Below are positions 44,175 through 55,342 of a stretch of DNA of 64,000 nucleotides, piece after piece; positions within the stretch are counted from its first letter, which is position 1; the number at the start of each line of letters is the position of its first letter. The translations under genes and the position numbers were made by a program. Location: NCBI GenBank assembly GCA_036245525.1, contig BTPG01000007.1, forward strand, positions 160,378,364 through 160,442,363. The letters are read 5' to 3'. The notes below the pieces were generated by a model. The model was not told the DNA's origin, made no database searches, and saw only the letters and a program-made list of their open reading frames with translations. Origin of the DNA: Semisulcospira habei (taxonomy: Eukaryota > Mollusca > Gastropoda > Semisulcospiridae).

Positions 44175-44560
44175 TGTTATACATGTAGCGAGGACCGGCG
44201 ATCACGCGGCGAGCGGCTGCGTCGGGGGGAACGCGGACGCCTGGAGGAGAATTGCCGGGACGGACAGACGAACGGCCAGGCCGGCGGGGCGTGGTGCGCT
44301 GCGGCGAGCGAGGTAACGGTCCACGCTTCGAGCGATGCGCCGAGAGGGCGAACGGTGGGGGCAGCGTCCGTCCTGGCGGAAGGCCTAGAGAGCAAGCCTC
44401 CCGCCGCGATGCGCCGAGAGAGGGCGCGGTCCACGCTTCGTCCGAGTCCTAGGATCGTTAACGTCCGTCGTCGCTCGCGCCGTCCGATTGTCCACCTCTG
44501 GGGGGAATACGGCGTCTCGTCGCATCCATGGTGGGGGGGGGGGGGGGGGCGTGGTGGGCG
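44175..44560. other. GC/CpG-rich island of unknown nature
   Basis: Very rich in CG dinucleotides (GCGGCGAGCG, GTCGTCGCTCGCGCCG), with ACGCTTCG and GATGCGCCGAGAG each repeated about 100 bp apart. It ends at a G-run at 44533-44549. All ORFs here look like composition artefacts. It could be an unmethylated promoter island or an ETS/ITS-like fragment; neither is proven. Confidence 0.4.
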
Positions 44561-45287
44561 GTAGCAGGTGCCTGATCTAGCGGTGGTGTCGGCCGTTCGC
44601 TGCGACCACTGCTCTTCCTGCTAGGGGGCGCAGTGTACGCACGGGTGAGTGGAGGCATAGCCGGAACAGGGCAGGCAGACGGCATGCTGGTTACTCGGCT
44701 ATTGGAAGTCCCCTTGACACAGGATACACAGCAGGCTGTTAGAAGCATAGATCAATATGCGGGGCTCATGAGGATCAATACTTCTTGCTAACTCCATTGC
44801 AAGTGGAGGCGATTATTGGCGCTCAGTCTATAAATTATAATACAAACAATGTGAGATGCAGAATACACGGCCAGTGGTAGTTTAGGTCGTAAGTGTTGCT
44901 GACATATGTATACAGTTCCCTTATCATGGTGGGTGGTGTTTTAGTAGATCATCAATGCTCGCTGCACATATGAACGATGATACGCGCTCCGACGTTGTTG
45001 CTATTGTTGCTGTCGTAGTTGTTGTTACTGCTGCTGTTTTGTTGTTGCTGCAGTTGTCGTTGCTCTTGGTGATGGTGGTAGTGCCATATTGTAATCGGTT
45101 CATCCAGGAATGCGGTACTGCTATAGAAAGTCACAGGCCGTCAAGTCCTGCAAAAACTGAAATAAATAAGTAAAAATGAACACTACACAGACATCATTAT
45201 CGTAGTAAACCTAGTGGTAAAAACAATTATTTACAACCTGAAAGTCAGAGTAAGTGTTAAACTGTGTTTGTTAATAATCGGCATCCA
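44561..45287. other. unassigned sequence with triplet-rich tract
   Basis: 44758-44786 has a half of the CTCATGAGGATC palindrome. 44990-45065 is a GTT/GCT-rich imperfect triplet repeat. No exon supported. Confidence 0.4.
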
Positions 45288-46371
45288 TCCCATCCATCCC
45301 ACCCCACCCCAGTGTTGAACTTCTCTGTGGAACCGTCATAACGGAATAGGTCCGGCTCATACGACACCCACACATTGTCATCAGTAAAGGGGACACACGT
45401 GACAAACGTCAGTGTCCGGATCAGCCCGACAGCGGAACTGCTCCACCACGGTCACTTCTGGCGCTGACACCGCCATCTCCATCTTGGCCACACTACCCAT
45501 GTAGTCACGCATGCGCTGTAACGTGGCGTCGGGTGTGGCGCTGAAGCGGAGGACAGGACGGCAGACGGTCGTCATCTGTTTTGTCGTCAACTTCTGCACG
45601 GCTCATCTCATCTCTCTGGCCACAGTCATCAACTCAGAAATGTTGTCGCTGTCCACAGCACGCTGTATCTGCTGCTGTGGCCGGTTTGGTCAGCTGCTCC
45701 AAGTTGTCCAGCAGGTTTGCCGAGATGGACGACACTTCAGTTTCCATGGTAACGGAGACCGTGTCTAGCAAGGCCAGAGCTTCGTCCCGGTATCTGTCGA
45801 TGGCTGTCTGCAGTGTGGCGTGTCTGTTGTGGATGGCCTCTTTCACTGCAGATTTCTTGTCTGACAAGTCCTGCTGTTGTTCTTTGGCTTCTTTGACCTG
45901 TTTGGTCACCGTGTTCACACACCCATCTATCCGCGGCTTGGTCTGCTCTATCTGGGTCTTCAGTCTCACCTTGGCCTCTGTGATGTCTACAGCGTCGTGC
46001 TGCTTGTGCTTTGTCACTATACACGTCACGCAGATCAGCGCGTCACAGTCCACGCAGTAAATCTCCAATGTTTCTGCGGGTGGATGAGGCAGAACGTGTT
46101 GTTCCGTGCCTTGTCCAGGTCCTCGGCGTTGATGTAAAAGTTAGTCCTAAAGGCGGACACTCCACCCGAGGGGACTTGGATCACCTCCCGGCATGTGGGA
46201 CATGGGAAGGTGTGAGTTGATTGATGGCCGACCAGGCCGACGGGCATGACAGAAGGTGTGAAAACAGGGCAGGATCTTGGGGGATGTGAACACCTCCAAA
46301 CACAGAGGGTACAGCAGGGACTCATCCACACTGGGAGCACTGAAAGGAGCATTGGTCTTTCCCGCTGCCAT
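45288..46371 (-). pseudogene. TRIM-family (RING, B-box, coiled coil) pseudogene
   Basis: Minus strand from ATG at 46371 (MAAGKTNAPFSAPSVDESLL). The RING region reads YPLCLEVFTSPKILPCFHTF, where the first zinc Cys is replaced by Tyr, then after a frameshift HTFPCPTCREVIQVP. The B-box2 starts CLIHPQKH and, after another shift, continues IYCVDCDALICVTC and KHKQH. A coiled coil (RLKTQIEQTKPRIDGCVNTV...) runs to about 45650. A third shift leads to LTTKQMTTVCRPVLRF at 45599-45381 and a fourth to DDNVWVSYEPDLF near 45370-45290. RBCC proteins of this kind are usually E3 ubiquitin ligases; this copy cannot make one. No C-terminal propeller/NHL domain follows. No intron is visible. Confidence 0.85.
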
Positions 46372-46529
46372 TTTATACAAACGTGTTTTTTTTTTCTTTT
46401 TTCGAATTCACATTGCCCCATAGAAGGCGAAAAAGTCGGGAACAGCCGACCGTCAGACCAGCCCACCAAAACAAACATGAGAACAAACAACGAGCCAAAT
46501 AACCACAAAACTTGGTCAATCAATCGAAA

Positions 46530-46625
46530 GACGACTTTTGGAAAATGCACGTGTTTCGACGAACAAGCCCGGACAAACATGTTGTCCGGGTTTTTAATCC
46601 GCTGTTTTCGTCGAAACGGGTGCAA
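46530..46625. repeat. foldback hairpin (TTTCGACGAA family)
   Basis: GCACGTGTTTCGACGAACAA pairs with TTTTCGTCGAAACGGGTGC; inner arms are GCCCGGACAA and TTGTCCGGGT. The same family as 7843-7915. Confidence 0.75.
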
Positions 46626-46779
46626 TTGTTTGGGGTTTCTTTTGTTTGTTGTTGTTTTAACTTCTTCTGATTTCCGAACAACCGGCGTGTATTGCATAGG
46701 CAATCAGTCGGTCTACAAATAAATGTCTGTCAATCAGGCAGCCGTGCAATTAATCAGACTAACTGCTAAGGATGCATAC

Positions 46780-46954
46780 CTCCGCCCACCCATCCGCCCG
46801 CCACCCCAGCGACCGCCTCGACAGTGTTGCGAGTTGTGCCGTTGTCACAGTCATGCTTGATCCCCATACCGACGTTGATCACATCCACAGCAATGGCAAC
46901 AGGCAGAAGCACTTTGTTGGCTGTCTTCAGAGTTTTGGCAGTAGCTTCGGCCGC
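46780..46954 (-). CDS. exon 3, glycine-rich uncharacterised protein
   Basis: The acceptor TGTGTGTAG precedes GCGGCCGAAGC; the donor is GTATGC. It encodes AAEATAKTLKTANKVLLPVA, IAVDVINVGMGIKHDCDN and GTTRNTVEAVAGVAGGWVGG. The hydrophobic helix followed by a GxxxG-like run is the start of a glycine-zipper-type domain seen in an uncharacterised invertebrate protein family. Phase 0 joins exon 2. Later exons are not found before the TRIM pseudogene. Confidence 0.5.
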
Positions 46955-46989
46955 CTACACACAGAAAGAATGAAATAAAGTCAGTCAGT

Positions 46990-47290
46990 TTCATTGTTTG
47001 CAAAATCCTGTATAATAATACTCGATTTCTGTTCAATCAGAAACAGTTTTTTTGTTTTTTTTTAAATGAGCGTCTATTGACAAATAGTGGATTAACTTAT
47101 TCAAGGCACCCCATATCAATAGCTGCGGAAGTGTCGTATAGCGTCGCCGGCCTGCGGTTGATGCAGTGCTCCATGAATGAGTTAAAAGCCAGGACACACA
47201 TTCGATGAATGACGACAACATGACGCGCAGTTGTAATTTACGGAATCGTCCACTGGACAAACACAAATTCACAACGTTTCGGGTCACATA
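46990..47290. other. intron sequence
   Basis: Between the proposed exons 3 and 2. It holds a T-run at 47047-47063 and no recognised repeat. Confidence 0.4.
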
Positions 47291-47314
47291 TCACAATCGC
47301 TTCCTCGCCGCTAC

Positions 47315-47504
47315 TCCTCTGCTCGAAATGCGAATGTGAGGGTCAGGTCTTCCTCGGATGGCGTTTGGGTTGATGTTGTGGTCGAAGTGGCCACCCACAG
47401 GGTGTGTGTTTCCTAGATGCGGGTTGTCCACCCGAATCAGCCAGTCTCCTCTTGGGCGGCCGTCTCTCCCGATCCTGCCGGCATGCATGTCAATGAGATT
47501 GACC
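47315..47504 (-). CDS. exon 2, glycine-rich uncharacterised protein
   Basis: The acceptor TTCGACAG precedes GGTCAATCTC; the proposed donor GTAGCG at 47314 is weak, and the frame otherwise ends at a TGA at 47291. It encodes VNLIDMHAGRIGRDGRPRGD and WLIRVDNPH, then HFDHNINPNAIRGRPDPHI. The GRPRGDWLIR...PH...N.NP....PDPH pattern recurs, as I recall, in secreted-type invertebrate proteins of unknown function. The single leading G completes the AG left by exon 1. Confidence 0.55.
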
Positions 47505-47596
47505 CTGTCGAAGCACGAACAGTTGCTACATGTTATACAACATTGACTGCCTGTGACAAACGGGCAATATTAAAATTTATGCAAAAAGGGCGAACT

Positions 47597-47650
47597 TCAT
47601 CCATCCATCCATTAATCCATCCATCCATTAATCCATCCATCCACCAATTC
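47597..47650. repeat. (ATCC)n microsatellite
   Basis: CATCCATCCATCCATTAATC repeated with ATTA interruptions, in the intron between exons 1 and 2. Confidence 0.95.
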
Positions 47651-47809
47651 ATTCACTCATGTATTATTTATTTATTATTTATACTGCATGCTCTAACTCA
47701 AAAAAGAAATAATCTGGATATTTTGAAATTGTTATTATTTTTTACTTTGGAAACATTCTGATGTTTTCTACATACATGGTATCGACATCAGCTTAAAAAA
47801 AATAAAATT

Positions 47810-47900
47810 AAACCTTTGGTTGTCGGCAACGCTTTTTGTCGATGTGATTCGCCTCGACAAAAAAAAAAAAAAAAACGCGCTATCGACAACCAAAGGGTTA
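47810..47900. repeat. foldback repeat (CGACAACC arms)
   Basis: AACCTTTGGTTGTCGGCAAC pairs with CGACAACCAAAGGGTT; an A-run occupies one arm. Related to 2284-2374. Confidence 0.8.
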
Positions 47901-48204
47901 ATTCGGGGTTTTCCCCGTCCTTAGAAACAGGTTACTGAAATTCAACCCGTCATCCTCTGTAGGAATTTCGCTGTCCAGTGATTATGAAAAGGTGGGGGGG
48001 GGGGGGGGGTCGTCAAAATGGTTGACTTCAGAGAGGAAGAAACATCTCTTCTATTTTTTTCTCTTATTTATTTATTTATTTTGCAGTCGAAAACTTACAA
48101 GTCAAGTTTAATAAAAAATTAATAAAAATTGTTATTTTATAATTTAACAAAATTGCCGAAAAATATTTTTCTACAGTTAAACAACTTACCTGTTTGAAAG
48201 AGAA

Positions 48205-48206
48205 CC

Positions 48207-48257
<51 letters not shown>
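48205..48257. repeat. poly-C / poly-A junction
   Basis: About 23 C followed directly by about 28 A, next to another G-run at 47994-48009. Likely to be of uncertain length in the assembly. Confidence 0.9.
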
Positions 48258-48260
<3 letters not shown>

Positions 48261-48411
48261 TTCAGCAGAAAACAGTTTTATTGGAGAAACCCTTTCCAGC
48301 ACAAACACGATTTATTTGTGCAGTAAAAAGTTTCCTCGATAAAGCTGCTTTTCACCGCTGTTGAAACATATACAGTACTTGACTTTTGTCTGTTTCATGT
48401 TGCTGCCGTAC

Positions 48412-48518
48412 CTGTTGGCGCCCCTGTCGGATAAATTAATCTTGTAGCGTCTGCCTGCGGCCCACGCCCCTGCCGCACCCCCAGCCACGTCGTCCTCTGC
48501 AATGTCACTCCGGTCCAT
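48412..48518 (-). CDS. exon 1, glycine-rich uncharacterised protein
   Basis: ATG at 48518 in context GAGGACATGG. It encodes MDRSDIAEDDVAGGAAGAWA and AGRRYKINLSDRGAN, then AG before GTACGG. Joined to exon 2 this makes an Arg codon and continues RVNLIDMHAG. No signal peptide is apparent. The exact phase agreement over three exons is the main support for a real gene; its 3' part is missing or beyond recognition. Confidence 0.5.
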
Positions 48519-48555
48519 GTCCTCAGTTTAGTCTGTAACCAACATTACATGTTAA

Positions 48556-48690
48556 GTGTGCGGGCCTACCCCAGTAACAAAACGTCTTCGGGCCAACGAC
48601 GGCCGCAGTGGGCCCGCGCACATTCGTACGCGGGCCCTCAGCGGCCGTTGTGGGCCCAAAGACTTTTCCTTACTGGGATACGGGCCTACC
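48556..48690. repeat. 135-bp foldback (GCGGCCGT-GGGCCC family)
   Basis: GCGGGCCTACCCCAGTAACA at the left pairs with TACTGGGATACGGGCCT at the right; inner arms are ACGGCCGCAGTGGGCCCGCG and ACGCGGGCCCTCAGCGGCCG. A half copy is at 2930-3020. Confidence 0.85.
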
Positions 48691-49061
48691 GGTGTCATTT
48701 GCAGTCAACCAGCATATTTCAATACCTCGGCCAAGTGCGTGAGTTAGCTCAGTCCTGCTATAGCGAGGAGAGGGGGGGGGGGGGGGGGGGGGGGGCTAGT
48801 GCTAATTTTGAAGGATACGGACGGACTTGCAGCTCTCGCCGATTTCGTCCAGGAGAGGGAGGGGGGGGGGGGGGTGTGTGCTATTTTATTATTTACGACG
48901 ATGTATCATTTTCACCGAGTTGTGATGTACAAAATAATAGCCTTTACGTCAGTTCCTTATTTAGGGGGCAGTCCCAGAATAGGTCTCGCTTTCTCAACCA
49001 CTTGTAACCCGTTCAGCGCCCAGTGAAAAGCTCTTAACACAACCCAACTGCTGGAGCCGGT
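48691..49061. other. unassigned sequence with G-runs
   Basis: G-runs at 48772-48795 and 48859-48874. The Gly-rich ORFs here are artefacts of them. Confidence 0.5.
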
Positions 49062-49109
49062 ATAGATCCTCATGAGCCCCCGCAGTTGCGGGGGCTCATG
49101 AGGATCTAT
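49062..49109. repeat. 48-bp perfect palindrome
   Basis: ATAGATCCTCATGAGCCCCC and its reverse complement around GCAGTTGC. Same family as 4849-4899. Confidence 0.88.
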
Positions 49110-50433
49110 GCCTTTTGCTGACACCACTTTGAATTTATGTCAAGTTCCTTGGGGTAATGTTGAATTAACAAAGAATGCAGAAACGCAATCTGCGTCAACC
49201 GACACTGAACGGGTTAACTCAGTGGCCAACCTCTCAGTCGCGAAGTGCCGCATTTGCCTGGAATTTTTATCTAAGGTATTTTTTACTTGACACATTTTCA
49301 GTCATTCTGTTGCATAGAATTGATAATATAGGCCGAACACAACGCATGCATATAGTAATTTTGTTGTGTAACTCCCTCAATTTTATTTATTCAACTTTGT
49401 GTTTCTTCGCCGTTTCAGGAATCCGGTCAGTACGTGATGGGGCCTTCGTTTCAGTTGAACTATTCCTGTCGTTGGTTTTGTCTAAGTTATCCAGGTATGT
49501 TTTGTGTGACTTGACTCGTGAGACTGGTACCTGACATGTGTCGGTGACACTGGAACTCCCGTTGCCTAAAAGAGACTGAAAGAAGACAATGAACATTATC
49601 ACATAAAAACTGTGGCCCGCAGTTCCGTGATTGTAATTAGGTAAAACGGCTTATGGATTCGGCCATCAAAGGTCATGAGCGGCAGTTCCACCCAGCCTTG
49701 AACTATTTTTTTTTAGCCGCATGACAGTCAACTTTTCATCAAAAATCGTGTATCACGGTTTATATCTAAACTTTGCCTGTATATATTCTTCGTCAGCCGG
49801 CTCTCGCACAACTGACTAATGGGAAACTTGAATGGCGTGTTTTGTTTTGTTGATAAAAATAAGTACGGGAAAACCCTTTCGTATTCAGGCTACCCAATCA
49901 CTGACGTCACCTGAATAAAACGATTTACAGCGGACTTCGTCCTAGACAAGACTGTTAGTAGCCGGTAAAACTTGATCAGTTAACCCTTTCATTGGCGGCA
50001 TCACTGAGACTCAGTCTTCGTTTTTTATGAGTGACATAAACAGGGCCTTTTACGCATCAAGAAGAGTCTCGTTTCAGTCGACTTTCACCTCAGTTCAGTT
50101 CTCAGGTCAACACGGCCATTACCACTGACGGCTTCCGGCGTTTCAGTCTTGACTCCGATCAGGAGAAGTATTGCAATCACCAACTGAAGTCACGATCGAG
50201 AACAAAAAGAGGCCAGTGTTTGGCGACATACACGGCCGCGGGAGTTCGGGTGCAGTGGAAAATCAGTCGGGCGGTAACAAAACAACACGGCCATGCCGCG
50301 GCCGGCCGGCGCCGGGCGGCTCTACGTTGAGTGAAAACCTGACACACTGATACCGCGGCGGGCTACAACCGCAGGTTGTGAATCGACCATGATAGTTCAA
50401 GGGTGGTGTCAGAATAACTTGGCGCCTAGCTTT
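49110..50433. other. unassigned region, no supported gene
   Basis: 50381-50430 has one arm of the CGACCATGATAGTTCAAGGG hairpin family. CRICLEF near 49246 is RING-like only by chance length. GC-rich GCCGGCCGGCGCCGGGCGGC is at 50299. Confidence 0.4.
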
Positions 50434-50622
50434 TCCGACTGACGCCACTCATTTTGAACTAGCATGGTCGCCGATCTTCCGTGACGCCACTCATATTTAA
50501 CTGACTGGCAGTGGTCACCGATCTTCCGACTGACGCCACTCATATTTAACTGACTAGCATGGTCGCCGATCCTCCGACTGACGCCACTCATATTTAACTG
50601 ACTAGCATGGTCGCCGATCTGT
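50434..50622. repeat. 48-bp tandem repeat, about 4 copies
   Basis: The unit contains GACGCCACTCATATTTAACT, ACTAGCATGGTC and GCCGATC. The last three copies are nearly identical; the first is diverged. Confidence 0.9.
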
Positions 50623-50639
50623 CTCCAGAACTGTGACGT

Positions 50640-52549
50640 AGACCGACCTCGATCTTTAAAAAAAAAAGGTGATACTTTCCTCCTCAGCCCGCAGGTGCGT
50701 ACTTCAAAACTGCGAAACATAGTCGACAGTGAGAGGCGGGCGAGCGTGGCTCTCAGAGGCCACGCGTACACGAGCGAAGGCGAAATCAACACAAAGCCCG
50801 GAATTCCACGGCTAGTGCCGTCGCCCGGCGCTCCACTCTCTTCCCAGAGCGCCGGTCACTGGCAGCAACCAAGGTTTTACCTTGCCATGTCGGAGAGGTC
50901 GGCGCAAGGCCAAGGTACCACCGTGTCGTAGAGGCGAAGCCCCTCGGCAGCGGCCCAGCGGTAGAGGTCCCACCAACGAAGTACGCCAAGCTCGCACCGT
51001 GAACACGGTAATCCCGGGAAGCGCCGCACACGGTAAGCAAGTTAACAGTCGCCAGCACCACGAGTCCGGAAGCCCTCGCAGACTTGAAACCAACGAAGGT
51101 AATCCAAGCTAGCACAGAGAACAGCGTAACTCGGGCTAGCACGGAGCACACGGGAGCAAACTATATGGTCACAGACGACCAGTCACACCATAGCACAGCC
51201 CAGCCCAGTCGCAGAAGAGTAGGTACACGACCGTCCCCGGCAAGGCTAGCTGTAACGCACGCAGACTTGCCCACAGTCGTACGCACAGACTCTCACGCAA
51301 CAGACGCATACACCGCCACTGACTCAGACGGGCGCATGCGGTAAAACACAACACACGGGCTCCCTTTCTAAAGTAACCTTTATACACTATAAAAGAAAAA
51401 CGCTTTAAAGACTATCAAACTATATATACAAGGCTCTCTATCACGCACTCAAATCACAGTATCTTTGCCAGGCTAGGTTTTAGTCTCTCAATGTCTCCAA
51501 CCTGTTAGATGTTGTTGCCTGGTTACGTTGGTCCTTCTCACGTCTAGGCGTGAAAGTCCTTCGTCGTACGCGTATTGCCGTCCTGTCTCTTTGGGCACGG
51601 ACGTCCTCGTTCTCGTACGGTACACTCAGTTCTCGCTTGGACTTGGGTGTCTTGGTTCCCAGTCAGACTCACTCTCAGAAGAGCTGGAGGGATGACCTCG
51701 CGTAGGTCCCACCTGCGACTCGACGTCTCGGCGTCCGTCTTTTCCACTCTTGTTACAAGAACTCTAAATAGACAACAAAAGTCCCAACGTAACACTTGCT
51801 AAACACACAACATATTGGATCAATGAGATAGTCACGTAACCTGGCTGATACAAATAACTCGCGTTCATTCACACACACACACACACGTGCTTCATAAACT
51901 ATTTTCGTATCACCCCCATATCTCTGTCACTATCTTGAAACAGACTATAGCCTGACACTCTTGCTATACATTACTCTATACCCTGGAAAAGACTATGCTT
52001 AACCAACCACGTACTATCTTCATAGCGGTTTAGACATGCACACTTCATATTCCTTTAGTCGTCTAACTCGGTAAACAACTTGTACACAAAAACACCGGTT
52101 ACTTCACCGAATTCTAAACATACTATAACTGAACTAAACCGAAACACCACTATACAACCACATTAATCTTACCACGCATACTGTCATTAACTAAACAACT
52201 ATCAATACTACATTTCTAGAAATATACCTGAAATCTAGGCTTCAGAGTCTTGGAATGCGGGCTAGGTAACTCGAACACAACCGTTCCATACAACAAAACA
52301 GCCCGCACTAACCAAACTAGACCTCTGACAGTCACAGCTTCCGCCTAAAAACTCGCTAAACGGAACTCACTAAAAAAAAACCGTGCTAACCATGTCTTAC
52401 AGATTTCCACGTGCGTCTAATGCCACACGGACTTTCGGCAACAAACCGTTAACAAAAACCGTACCGTACTAATCCTACTCGTTAACAAAAACCGTACCGT
52501 ACTAATCCTACTGTGCGAGCACTATGCCCAAGCATAGAGCTTCATCACA
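50640..52549 (-). repeat. candidate 3' LTR of the second gypsy-like element
   Basis: On the minus strand it starts TGTGATGAAGCTC at 52549, directly after the purine tract GAGGAAGGGGGAAT. A TATAAAGG motif near 51385 could be its promoter. The distal end is not established, and 1.9 kb is an upper guess. A 33-bp tandem duplication (CGTTAACAAAAACCG...) lies at 52447-52512. The plus- and minus-strand ORFs between 50.7 and 51.8 kb show no domain. Confidence 0.35.
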
Positions 52550-52563
52550 ATTCCCCCTTCCTC
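52550..52563 (-). promoter_or_regulatory. polypurine tract
   Basis: GAGGAAGGGGGAAT on the minus strand immediately before TGTGATGAAG. It lies only about 245 bp after the gag-protease stop codon, which leaves no room for pol. Confidence 0.6.
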
Positions 52564-52805
52564 GGGAAAAAAAACGACCGAGTTTCTTAAGACTACTCGA
52601 CGTAATGTTATCCGAAAACAGGAAAGGACTAACTATCTAGAATACAAGAAAGAAAATTACAGCCTTACGCCTTAACGCACACCGTCAGATCACACAGCGA
52701 ACTTGAAAACCGAATTAACGCCCTAAAACCTCCAGAAACGAAAACGATCCAACGACTGCCCACACACACAAAAAAAAACACAATCGCGAGACTTCGATCT
52801 CCGAT

Positions 52806-55188
52806 TTACCTACATATTATTGGGTGCTGAGCCGCATTTCTGTCCGCAACGGAAGTATGCCGTCTCCAGCCAACCCGACTATTGGGCCACACCCGCTGAC
52901 CGATTCCCTGTTTCTGGACGGAAATAACACGTTCCGTCTGCCCACGAGCACGCTTGCTCTGAGCTCTCGTTACGACTGATGCGACTGCACCGCTAGGAAC
53001 GTGAGCTCGCTCAATCGCTCCAACTCTAGCGATGACTGGCTGCACACCCTTCATGTTACCCAGAACTAAATCTACCACTGGCTCGTCGATGACACACGAA
53101 ACCAGACTACCTGTAAAAAAACTGTCAATCTCTATCTTAGCTAACGGAAAAACCTCTATCTTTCCTCCAAACGAAACTACTTTCTGTGACTCCCCTGTGA
53201 ACTGATCTGGTCTAACAAGGCTACGTCTGACCCCTGCGGTCGTCGTACCTGAGTCACGGAGAACAGAAGCAAGACATCCATTAACACCGTCTACCAGCGG
53301 TAGGCAACCACCTCCGTCATCTGAACACACTGCGCCCAGCTGTGGTTCCTCCCCGACTGGGACCGCAAAACTGGCTACGTGAGTGGGCTGCACCGCCCCC
53401 TCCACCATACCAGGATTATTAGGACCTTGATGAGCCAGAAGGCCGTGCTCCTGATAACTAGCATACTGCGCGCCTGCACTGTAGTACGGACAGCTCCGAC
53501 TGAAGTGACCGTACCCACGACAAGAAAAACACTGCGTGTCCGAACTCGCAACACGACCACGACCATACCCACGCAAAGAAGTCCCTCCACGTGCGTACGA
53601 ATCGCTACCGCCGTTGCTGTTACCCCGATCACCGCGTCGAAAACGCAAAGTACCTCTACCGTTACCCAGCTGCGCTCCACGTAAAGTATTGATGCCCCGG
53701 TAACCCTCAGTCGTGTTAGCAGCGACCAACCCGACTGGCGGAGGCTCGGTCCTACGCGCGAGGTTTTTCGTAGGATGCGCCATCCGAAAAGCCTCCGCGT
53801 GCTGTACTAACTCGTCCGTAGTCTTGAGGTTACGCTCCCTCAAGAATACCGCTAGATCTTTGGAAACGCTTCCAAAGAACTGTTCAGCCAACATGAGATC
53901 GAACAATGCGTCGTACGTGTGGTCGATCTTTGACAGTTCGACCCAACGTGCGAGCAAATGGGACAATCGTTTGCCAAACGACATAAACGATTCCCCTGTC
54001 TCTGGCCGACAAGCTCTCAAGCGTTCCCTAAAACCTTCCGCATTACACTGGAACTTCTGCAAGAGACGCTCCTTCAAAGTCTCGTAATCTATGGTCCCCG
54101 AAACAGTCAAACTATGGTAAAGACTCGAGGCCTGTCCCTCAAGCACAGATGAAAGCAAAACGGGCCAGTTGGCAGAAGACCAACTCAACGCCTGCGCATG
54201 ATACTCAAAACGACACAAAAAAGCGTCAATAGAGTCCACGGACTCTTTAAACATTGGCAGTTTAGGAAAATTCCGTATGCCTCGGCCTACTGAATCACTG
54301 TCTGCTCTAGATCCCGCATCCCGAGCTAACTGTAGTTGTACCTCTCTATCTTTCTCTCCTTTCTCTCTCTGGTACTCCAATTCTCTTTCTCAACGCATGT
54401 TCCCTCTCGTCCTTCTCTCTCTGAAACGCTAATTCTTCTTTCTTAAGAGCTCTTTCTTTCTCTTCTCTCTCTCTCTCTCTGAACTTCCCTTTCTTCTCTC
54501 TGAACTTCTCTTTCTTCTCTCTGAGCTTCTAACTCCTTCTCCTTAAACCCCCACCCGGGTCTGCCCTGGGGGACTTGGGTGGGGTTAGGTACTTTTTAGT
54601 TCCCAGGGTCACCCTGGTCAGCCCCACAGGGTGAGTTTTTCTCTATTCTGGGGCATGTGTTTCTGTCTACCCTTGGTCCATTCACCTGTATTTGCCTTTT
54701 TAAAACTCTCCCTACTGTCTGCACTGCCTGTAGCTCTTGATATTGGATGTGTGTTGCTAAATGGTCTTAGCTTTGTTTGGGCCCCATGTGTTGGGTTTAT
54801 TTAATGTATTTGACCGGCTGGCGACATACATTCAATGTTCTGTTTATTTTTTTTTTTTCACAAGCAGTGCAGGCACGTCCTGAGAAAGCCTTGTTGCTGT
54901 CGGGACGTTAAGCAATGTACAATCTCTCTTCTCCTTAAAGACTCTTTCTTTCTCTTCTCGCTCTCTGAGCTTCTAACTCCTTCTCTTCTCTCAGTATCTG
55001 CATTTCCAACTCTTTCTCCTCTTTAAGTCTACGAATTTCTAATTCTTTCTCGTCTTTCACCCTCTGAACTTCTAACTCCTTCACCTTTAAGGCTTTCTGA
55101 ACCGCTAGTTCCTCTTTCTTAAGTACTCTTTCTCTATCTTCCCTTTCTCTCTGAGCTTCTCTTTCTCTCGCTCTATCCTCCGCCTATC
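52806..55188 (-). pseudogene. Ty3/gypsy-like gag-protease ORF, pol-less
   Basis: Minus strand. 55188-54381 is a Glu/Lys/Arg coiled-coil segment (EKELEIRRLKEEKELEMQIL) cut by an AATC retroposon and by a stop or shift at about 54393. From 54380 (a TTG, not a real start) the frame is open for 524 codons: matrix/capsid-like retro-gag region (FPKLPMFKESVDSIDAFLCR ... ACRPETGESFMSFGKRL), Arg/Gly-rich stretch, zinc knuckle CFSCRGYGHFSRSC (about 53525), and aspartic protease with VLRDSGTTT (about 53250) and the conserved VDLVLGNM. It ends in VVTRAQSKRARG and a short basic tail. In Ty3/gypsy elements RT-RNase H-integrase should follow; they are absent. LINE copy 2 interrupts the 5' side. Confidence 0.82.
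54549..54924 (+). mobile_element. AATC retroposon in the gag coiled coil, with TSD
   Basis: CTTCTCCTTAAA on both sides. The tail is reduced to ACAATC. Opposite orientation to gag. Confidence 0.92.
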
Positions 55189-55342
55189 CGGCACCGGCCT
55201 CCACGTGGCGTAGGTGGGTAGTCCGCTCAGTCCCTGACCGAGTGGGCTAGCGGACGGGTGCCATCTTTGTCCAGGATTAGGACTTGATGTCAGCAGATAT
55301 GTTGTTCAGCCTTTTCACTGGTCCGGTTTTTAAGGAGCTGTA

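Noticed and set aside
44175..44560. Ribosomal RNA or ITS fragment
   Set aside because: GC-rich and repeat-like, but I find no conserved 18S, 5.8S or 28S core sequence; left as an unknown CpG-rich island.
49108..49290. RING-type start CRICLEF before GTATTT at 49246
   Set aside because: Only one half-motif, no further Cys/His spacing downstream, and the frame is otherwise featureless.
50695..51344. Several 80-120-codon ORFs on both strands
   Set aside because: They overlap each other in a region best read as an LTR; composition-driven, no motif.
54380..54393. Start codon of gag at 54380
   Set aside because: The codon is TTG, preceded by a stop in a coiled-coil region that clearly continues upstream in shifted frame; the true start lies beyond the LINE insertion.
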